DNA of 28,020 nt, taken from positions 1-28,020 of the forward strand of contig URLB01000006.1 in assembly GCA_900548595.1 (NCBI GenBank). Direction: 5' to 3'. Positions within the stretch are counted from its first letter, which is position 1. The number at the start of each line of letters is the position of its first letter. A program made the position numbers and the translations under genes. A model generated the notes under the pieces. That model searched no databases, was not told the DNA's origin, and saw only the letters and a program-made list of their open reading frames with translations. Source of the DNA: an uncultured Eubacteriales bacterium (GTDB lineage: Bacteria > Bacillota > Clostridia > Lachnospirales > Anaerotignaceae). This document shows, in pieces, positions 23,530-28,020 of this stretch.

Positions 23530-24108
23530 TTGAAGAAAAGCCTTCGTAAACTGTATATAGATGAAAGAAAAAATTTATCCGATAAATATAAAGCCGAAAG
23601 CGGAAAAGAAATAGAGAAAAAATTTTTAAGCACAGAGGAATACAAAAACTCATCAAAAATATTTATCTATATAAATATGAAAAATGAAGCGCCGACAGTC
23701 GGTATAATCAAACAGGCTTTGAAAGACGGTAAAAAGGTAGCCGTTCCGGTTACGCTTACAAACAGAGAGATGTTTTTCGTATATATAGACGGCTTAGATA
23801 ATTTAGTTAAAACAAAAATAGGAGTATATGAACCGAAAGCCGAAAGAAAGGACGAAGCTTTACCGGACGAACAGACGCTTTTGGCAGTGCCCGGAGTCGC
23901 TTTTGATATTGAAGGAAAAAGAATGGGCTACGGCGGAGGATATTACGATACTTATATTGAGAAGTATGATGTTAAAAATACCGTTGCATTGGCATTTGAC
24001 ATGCAGATAAAGGAAAGCATACCGACCGAAAAGCATGATAAGGCAATGAAGTTGATTATAACGGAAAAAAGTATAATAGGAGGTAAGAGCAATGAGCAGA
24101 TTGACTGA
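23530..24108 (+). CDS. 5-formyltetrahydrofolate cyclo-ligase
   Basis: This enzyme (MTHFS, also called FthC or YgfA) converts 5-formyl-THF with ATP to 5,10-methenyl-THF, recovering a stored or inhibitory folate form. The 192-residue protein has the N-terminal basic segment KKSLRKLYIDERKNLS, IFIYINMKNEAPT near 44-56, VAVPVTLTNREMFFVYI, the VPGVAFDIEGKRMGYGGGYYD signature in two parts (120-131 and 132-140), and ALAFDMQIKESIPTEKHD near the end. Length is normal. The only start with a ribosome site is TTG 23530, with AAGGAGG about 8 nt upstream. The end overlaps proA by 17 nt. Its place between proB and proA has no direct pathway link. Confidence 0.92.
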   Translation: MKKSLRKLYIDERKNLSDKYKAESGKEIEKKFLSTEEYKNSSKIFIYINMKNEAPTVGIIKQALKDGKKVAVPVTLTNREMFFVYIDGLDNLVKTKIGVYEPKAERKDEALPDEQTLLAVPGVAFDIEGKRMGYGGGYYDTYIEKYDVKNTVALAFDMQIKESIPTEKHDKAMKLIITEKSIIGGKSNEQID

Positions 24109-25333
24109 AATGGGACAGGCGGCAAAAGAGGCTGCCGTCGTACTGGCAAGACTCAGTTCCAATGAAAAAAATAACGCGCTTAAGGCTTCGGCAGACGCAC
24201 TTGAGAAAAATATCAATGAGGTCCTTGAGGCGAATAAAAAAGATGTTGAAGCAGCTGTTGCAAACGGAATAAAAGGAGCTTTTATCGACAGACTTACACT
24301 TACGGAAAAAAGAGTTAAAGAAATGGCTGACGGACTCAGAAGCGTTGCGGCTCTCGATGACCCTATTGGAGAAGTCCTTTATATGAAAACCCTTGATAAC
24401 GGTCTGAAAATAGGACAAAAAAGAGTGCCTATGGGCGTAATCGGAATAATATTCGAAGCAAGACCGAATGTTACGGCGGACGCTTTCGGTTTATGTCTGA
24501 AAGCGGGCAGCGCAACTATACTGAGAGGCGGAAAAGAGGCATTTAATTCAAATACAACGATAGTAAATATATTTAGGAATGCCCTCGAGCATATCGGACT
24601 GCCGAAAGACTGCGTACAGATGGTAGAGGATACAAGCAGAGAAACGGCTACGGAAATGATGAGACTTAACGGATATATAGACGTACTTATTCCCAGGGGA
24701 GGAGCGGGACTGATACAGTCTGTCGTACAAAACAGCACAGTGCCCGTAATAGAAACGGGAACCGGAAACTGCCATACATACGTTGATAAAAGCGCGGACC
24801 TTGACATGGCTGTAAGAATAGTGATGAATGCAAAAACACAAAGACCGGGAGTATGTAATGCCTGCGAAAGCCTGCTTGTACATGAGGACATTGCGGAAAC
24901 GTTTATACCGATGGTTGTAAAAGCACTTAAAAACAATGATGTTGAAATAAGAGGAGACGAAAGATTTTTCGAAGAGGACGGCGTTAAACAGGCGTCTGAA
25001 GAGGATTGGGGAACGGAGTACAACGACCTTATAATTTCAGCTAAAGTTGTAAAAGACATTGACGAGGCCATAGAGCATATAAGAAAGTACAGTACTGGAC
25101 ATTCGGAGTGTATAGTTACGGAAAACTATACTAACGCCCAGAAATTCCTTGATGAAGTTGACGCTGCCGCCGTATATGTGAATGCGTCAACCAGATTTAC
25201 GGACGGAGGTCAGTTCGGATTCGGTGCGGAGATAGGAATAAGCACACAGAAACTTCATGCAAGGGGTCCTATGGGACTTAAGGAAATAACAACAACGAAA
25301 TATATTATTTACGGAAACGGACAGATAAGATAA
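24092..25333 (+). CDS. proA: Gamma-glutamyl phosphate reductase
   Basis: ProA reduces glutamyl phosphate with NADPH to glutamate semialdehyde, the second step of proline synthesis, and works with ProB. The 413-residue aldehyde-dehydrogenase-fold protein has KRVPMGVIGIIFEARPNVTA (110-129), LKAGSATILRGGKEA near 136-150, LIPRGGAGLIQSV, VIETGTGNCHTYVD and the catalytic Cys255 in QRPGVCNACESLLVHED. It ends with the conserved FGAEIGISTQKLHARGPMGL block. The start has AGGAGG upstream and lies within the end of the folate ligase gene. The stop overlaps the queH start by one base (TAATG). No proC is in view. Confidence 0.96.
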   Translation: MSRLTEMGQAAKEAAVVLARLSSNEKNNALKASADALEKNINEVLEANKKDVEAAVANGIKGAFIDRLTLTEKRVKEMADGLRSVAALDDPIGEVLYMKTLDNGLKIGQKRVPMGVIGIIFEARPNVTADAFGLCLKAGSATILRGGKEAFNSNTTIVNIFRNALEHIGLPKDCVQMVEDTSRETATEMMRLNGYIDVLIPRGGAGLIQSVVQNSTVPVIETGTGNCHTYVDKSADLDMAVRIVMNAKTQRPGVCNACESLLVHEDIAETFIPMVVKALKNNDVEIRGDERFFEEDGVKQASEEDWGTEYNDLIISAKVVKDIDEAIEHIRKYSTGHSECIVTENYTNAQKFLDEVDAAAVYVNASTRFTDGGQFGFGAEIGISTQKLHARGPMGLKEITTTKYIIYGNGQIR

Positions 25334-25947
25334 TGAATAAGATTAATTATCAGAAGGAACTGGATAAAATAATAGAAAATAATAAAGAAAATAAACCGAG
25401 TCTAATGCTGCATAGCTGCTGCGCTCCTTGCAGCAGCTATGTGCTTGAATATTTAAGCAAGTATTTTGACATAACGGTATTTTACTTTAATCCCAATATT
25501 TCCCCTGAAAGCGAATACATAAAGAGGGTAAATGAAGTAAAACGTCTTATTGAAGAAATGCCGGAGTGTGAGGACGTAAAGTTTTTAGAGGGAAGATATA
25601 ATCCGAATGAGTTTTACGATTGCGCAAAGGGACTTGAGGACGCGCCAGAGGGCGGAGAAAGATGCCTGAAATGTTTTAGACTGAGGCTTAGGGAAACGGC
25701 AAATGCCGCCGCAAAAGCCGGTTCGGAATATGTATGTACTACGCTTACGATAAGTCCTCTTAAAAATGCCGATAACCTTAATAAAATAGGTGAAGAAGAA
25801 TGTGAAAAACTGGGGCTGAAATGGCTTCCTTCGGATTTTAAAAAGAAAAACGGGTATAAACGGTCAATAGAGCTGTCAAATGAATATGATTTGTTTAGAC
25901 AGAACTATTGCGGATGTGTATTTTCAAAAAAAAACAGCGTCGTCTGA
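25333..25947 (+). CDS. queH: Epoxyqueuosine reductase QueH
   Basis: QueH performs the last step of queuosine tRNA modification, reducing epoxyqueuosine in tRNA, and replaces the unrelated QueG. The 204-residue protein (DUF208 family) shows the cysteine pairs typical of the family: MLHSCCAPCSSY with Cys29, Cys30 and Cys33; GGERCLKCFRLRL with Cys111 and Cys114; and NYCGCVF with Cys193 and Cys195. TTLTISPLKNADNLNKIG is also conserved. It is translationally coupled to proA through a TAATG overlap and is the last gene of the operon. The stop codon lies inside the terminator stem. Confidence 0.94.
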   Translation: MNKINYQKELDKIIENNKENKPSLMLHSCCAPCSSYVLEYLSKYFDITVFYFNPNISPESEYIKRVNEVKRLIEEMPECEDVKFLEGRYNPNEFYDCAKGLEDAPEGGERCLKCFRLRLRETANAAAKAGSEYVCTTLTISPLKNADNLNKIGEEECEKLGLKWLPSDFKKKNGYKRSIELSNEYDLFRQNYCGCVFSKKNSVV

Positions 25948-25971
25948 ACTGATGTTTGGACGACTTTTTTT
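25939..25971 (+). terminator. Terminator of the proB-proA-queH operon
   Basis: GTCGTC (25939-25944) pairs with GACGAC (25959-25964), and AAC (25947-25949) with GTT (25954-25956). Seven T follow (25965-25971). The queH TGA lies within the hairpin. Confidence 0.85.
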
Positions 25972-25976
25972 ATTTA

Positions 25977-26005
25977 TGAAACCTTTTTAAAAGTTTTTGT
26001 GTATA
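25977..26005 (+). promoter_or_regulatory. Sigma-W-like ECF promoter of the sigma/anti-sigma operon
   Basis: TGAAAC (25977-25982), extended by CTTT, lies 17 bp before TGTATA (26000-26005). This closely resembles the TGAAAC - 16/17 bp - CGTA pattern of the B. subtilis ECF sigma factors SigW and SigM. It lies about 50 bp before the sigma gene start, where an autoregulated promoter would be. Confidence 0.6.
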
Positions 26006-26054
26006 TATAGTTGAATTCAAATAATAACGGTACCGTAATCGGAGGTATTAACCG

Positions 26055-26597
26055 ATGAATGATGAAAAAATAATAAAGGGACTTAAGAACAGAAAAAGAA
26101 GTTCATTGGAAAAAGCCATAGAGAAGTATTCAGCTTATATAAATGTAGTCGTTTATAATATTATCGGTGGAAAAATGTCAAAGGAAGACATTGAGGAAGC
26201 GGTTTCCGATGTTTTTATTTCATTATGGAACAATGCGGAATATATAAACGGGGAAAGCGACAGCCTAAAGGCGTATATTGGGGCGATAGCAAGAAACAAG
26301 GCAAAGAACAAAATGAGAGAATTAAAAGAATGCTGTGAATTAGACAAAAACTCGTATTCTGATGAGGGAAACCCCGAAAAAGAACTGGACAGAGGAGAAA
26401 CGGGAAGAATGCTGTACGGTATGATTATGGAACTGGGAGAGCCCAATAACGAAATAATGATACGATACTATTATAACGGAGAAAAAATAAGAGAAATTTC
26501 AAAAGCTATGGATATTAATATCTCCACTGTTAAAACAAAATTGAAAAGAAGCAGAGAACGACTAAAAGAGATGTTACATGAAAGGAGGGACGGATGA
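26055..26597 (+). CDS. ECF-type RNA polymerase sigma factor
   Basis: The 180-residue protein has sigma region 2 (residues about 20-88) and region 4 (about 120-175), with no regions 1 or 3. That is the ECF layout. Region 2 has VVVYNIIGGKMSKEDIEEAV, then SDVFISLWNNAEYI and LKAYIGAIARNKAKNKMREL. Region 4 has MLYGMIMELGEPNNEIMIRY and the helix-turn-helix KIREISKAMDINISTVKTKL plus KRSRERLKEM. The start has GGAGG 8 nt upstream. The stop overlaps the next start (ATGA), coupling it to the membrane partner. A sigma-W-like promoter precedes it. Conditions that activate it are unknown. Confidence 0.92.
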   Translation: MNDEKIIKGLKNRKRSSLEKAIEKYSAYINVVVYNIIGGKMSKEDIEEAVSDVFISLWNNAEYINGESDSLKAYIGAIARNKAKNKMRELKECCELDKNSYSDEGNPEKELDRGETGRMLYGMIMELGEPNNEIMIRYYYNGEKIREISKAMDINISTVKTKLKRSRERLKEMLHERRDG

Positions 26598-27913
26598 TGA
26601 ACAGGAGACTTTCAAAACTGAGAAATGAGGTTGCGCCGCAATGTAAAGAAGATATTTCCTATATAAATTCCGAAACGATAAAGAATACCGTAAATAATAA
26701 GCTTAATTCCGTTCCTTCGGAGAGGAGAATTTATATGAAACAAAAACTGATAAAAAGTATAGCGGTTGTCTTTATATTGGTCGCCGCTATGGCAACTTCG
26801 GTTTCGGCTATGTATGATATTGATTTACTCAGTCTGTTTTTTGACGGAGATACGTCGGAAATACAGAGTTATGTTGAAAATCCCGAAAAGGAAGTTTCGG
26901 ACGGGAATTTTGAAGTAAGTATGGACGAGGTTATATCAACGGAATATAGTATGAAAGCCGTATTTTCCGTAAAGGCTCTTAATAATAAAGCAAAAGCAAA
27001 ACTTAACGGCAATAACTTTAATTTTATAAGAGATACCTACGTAAGCTTTGAAGATGAGTCCGATGAACGCTATATAAACAGTTGGGTAGGAAATGAACTT
27101 AAAGAATACAGTACTGCCGACACAAAAGTTTGGGAAATGTCCGTTGAAGCGCTGAATGCAAAAAGCGGTGGAGAAACGATTAAACTGGAATTTGATTTCC
27201 TTGATACAGAGGATAATGTTATTTTTGCGGACCTGAAAACAGACATAGAGACTGCGGAATATGTACTTAAAGGACAGGAGTACGGAGAGGCAACAGTTAA
27301 AATAAACCCTATGTCTGTAATGCTTACCGTAGGATTTGAAGTAGGAACTGATAGAGATTTGTATGATACGAATGCATATTTCAGAATGAAGGACGGAAGT
27401 GTAAAAACATTCAATCAAATATTTGAACCGTTATCATCGACTTTGGTTAAAGAGGGAAAAGACTATGATATGTTCGAGATTTATGCCGACGCATATAATA
27501 TAGTTGATTTAGAATCTTTTAAATCAATTATTGTTGACGGTATAGAATATGACTTCGAGAATGTTAATAATTTTAAAAAGATTGATGACAGCGGTTTTCT
27601 GAAGCCTTTTGACTCAAATATTTCATTTATAGGAGAAGACTCTTATTTTCCTTTTGATGATGTATTTGACGGTATGAAGACGGAGGTAAAGGACAACAGA
27701 TTTGAATTTAACGGAAACAAATATGAGTTGACAGATGACGGAGATATTATTAAAAATAATGATCATGAAAATATTATTAATAATGCAGTCATTGAAAAGG
27801 ACGGTAGAAAATATATAAAAGCTTTAGACTTTTGCAAAATATTTTACGCACAGACATGTTCTAAAGAAGGAGAATTTAACAGTGAAAAGACAACGGTAAC
27901 TATTATGCCGTAA
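26594..27913 (+). CDS. Membrane anti-sigma/sensor protein, DUF4179-like with amine-oxidase-like C-terminus
   Basis: The 439-residue product has a cytoplasmic N-terminus (about 1-50, presumably binding the sigma factor), one transmembrane helix (53-72, IKSIAVVFILVAAMATSVSA) and a large extracytoplasmic part. Residues about 73-230 resemble DUF4179 domains of Clostridial anti-sigma-like proteins. Residues about 230-330 form a second beta-rich domain. Residues about 350-439 look like a divergent copper-amine-oxidase-N-type stalk domain (KYIKALDFCKIFYAQT, ending TTVTIMP), with no sign of amine oxidase chemistry. There is no zinc-binding anti-sigma HxxxCxxC motif. Translation is coupled to the sigma gene by ATGA with a strong GGAGG site. 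The role is inferred from this arrangement; the signal is unknown. Hairpins follow. Confidence 0.8.
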   Translation: MMNRRLSKLRNEVAPQCKEDISYINSETIKNTVNNKLNSVPSERRIYMKQKLIKSIAVVFILVAAMATSVSAMYDIDLLSLFFDGDTSEIQSYVENPEKEVSDGNFEVSMDEVISTEYSMKAVFSVKALNNKAKAKLNGNNFNFIRDTYVSFEDESDERYINSWVGNELKEYSTADTKVWEMSVEALNAKSGGETIKLEFDFLDTEDNVIFADLKTDIETAEYVLKGQEYGEATVKINPMSVMLTVGFEVGTDRDLYDTNAYFRMKDGSVKTFNQIFEPLSSTLVKEGKDYDMFEIYADAYNIVDLESFKSIIVDGIEYDFENVNNFKKIDDSGFLKPFDSNISFIGEDSYFPFDDVFDGMKTEVKDNRFEFNGNKYELTDDGDIIKNNDHENIINNAVIEKDGRKYIKALDFCKIFYAQTCSKEGEFNSEKTTVTIMP

Positions 27914-27919
27914 TTATAA

Positions 27920-27948
27920 AGACTTCCACAGAAATACTGCGGAAGTCT
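27920..27948 (+). terminator. First hairpin after the anti-sigma gene
   Basis: AGACTTCC (27920-27927) pairs with GGAAGTCT (27941-27948) and CAG with CTG inside, around a 5-nt loop. No T run follows, so it may work with the next hairpin or protect the 3' end. Confidence 0.5.
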
Positions 27949-27949
27949 G

Positions 27950-27975
27950 AAGGCGTCGACAAAATCGACGCCTTT
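27950..27975 (+). terminator. Second hairpin after the anti-sigma gene
   Basis: AAGGCGTCGA (27950-27959) pairs perfectly with TCGACGCCTT (27965-27974) around a 5-nt loop. Only TTT follows, then another hairpin. It is the more terminator-like of the three. Confidence 0.55.
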
Positions 27976-27997
27976 CGTCGAAATCAGGATTTCGACG
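27976..27997. repeat. Third perfect inverted repeat at the window end
   Basis: CGTCGAAATC (27976-27985) and GATTTCGACG (27988-27997) are perfect 10-bp arms with a 2-bp centre. They share the GTCGA core with the preceding hairpin. It may be an intergenic repeat element or an operator for the next gene beyond the window. Confidence 0.5.
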
Positions 27998-28020
27998 AGT
28001 TTATACAGTTGTAGAAACAG

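Noticed and set aside
1..28020. CRISPR array, insertion sequence, rRNA or tRNA genes
   Set aside because: No regularly spaced repeats, transposase motifs, rRNA signatures or complete cloverleaf were seen on either strand.

Overview
The window looks like chromosomal DNA from a low-G+C anaerobic Firmicute, most likely class Clostridia near Lachnospiraceae. The support is AT-rich DNA, heavy use of ATA (Ile) and AGA (Arg) codons, strong AGGAGG-type ribosome binding sites, consensus sigma-A promoters, short intrinsic terminators, and families typical of that group (DUF4364, DUF5721, a YtqA-type radical SAM protein, QueH, RecD2, a perfect CIRCE element). Most of it is ordinary core genome. There are no rRNA or tRNA genes, CRISPR arrays, insertion sequences or complete prophage genes.

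Layout. 1-1438: the 3' part of an asparagine synthetase gene with its terminator. 1491-4199: a GntR/FadR-type repressor gene divergent from ilvD (dihydroxy-acid dehydratase). ilvD carries a one-base insertion and reads as two ORFs. A two-site operator candidate lies just downstream of its promoter. 4198-5750: leftward DUF4364 winged-helix and radical SAM genes. 5905-7453: an AT-rich accessory-looking island with one XRE/GIY-YIG fusion gene, a probable self-operator, and about 600 bp without genes. 7454-13566: recD2-comF, then a SERCA/PMCA-type Ca2+ ATPase and a small cysteine-rich C_GCAxxG_C_C-type protein. 13557-17872: leftward genes for an orphan probable beta-propeller/coiled-coil protein, an unusual HtpG (Hsp90) with a long acidic linker and an upstream CIRCE site, and a DUF5721 protein. 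18020-20495: an MBOAT O-acyltransferase and its overlapping SGNH-hydrolase-like partner, probably acylating an extracellular polymer. 20580-25971: glnS, then a tight proB / small membrane protein / 5-formyl-THF cyclo-ligase / proA / queH operon, with a long structured hairpin between glnS and proB. 26055-27913: an ECF-type sigma factor gene and its translationally coupled membrane anti-sigma/sensor gene, preceded by a sigma-W-like promoter that suggests autoregulation. The window ends in three consecutive hairpins.

How genes work together. ProB and ProA catalyse the first two steps of proline synthesis. GlnRS and AsnB also belong to Glu/Gln/Asn metabolism. The GntR protein probably represses ilvD. 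HrcA, encoded elsewhere, probably represses htpG. The sigma/anti-sigma pair is a self-contained signalling module. MBOAT and SGNH act as a membrane transferase plus extracytoplasmic partner.

No clearly new multi-gene system was found. The best candidates for new biology are the XRE/GIY-YIG fusion with its operator, the acidic-linker HtpG under CIRCE, the sigma/anti-sigma module with an amine-oxidase-like sensor end, the glnS-proB structured intergenic RNA, and the orphan propeller/coiled-coil protein.
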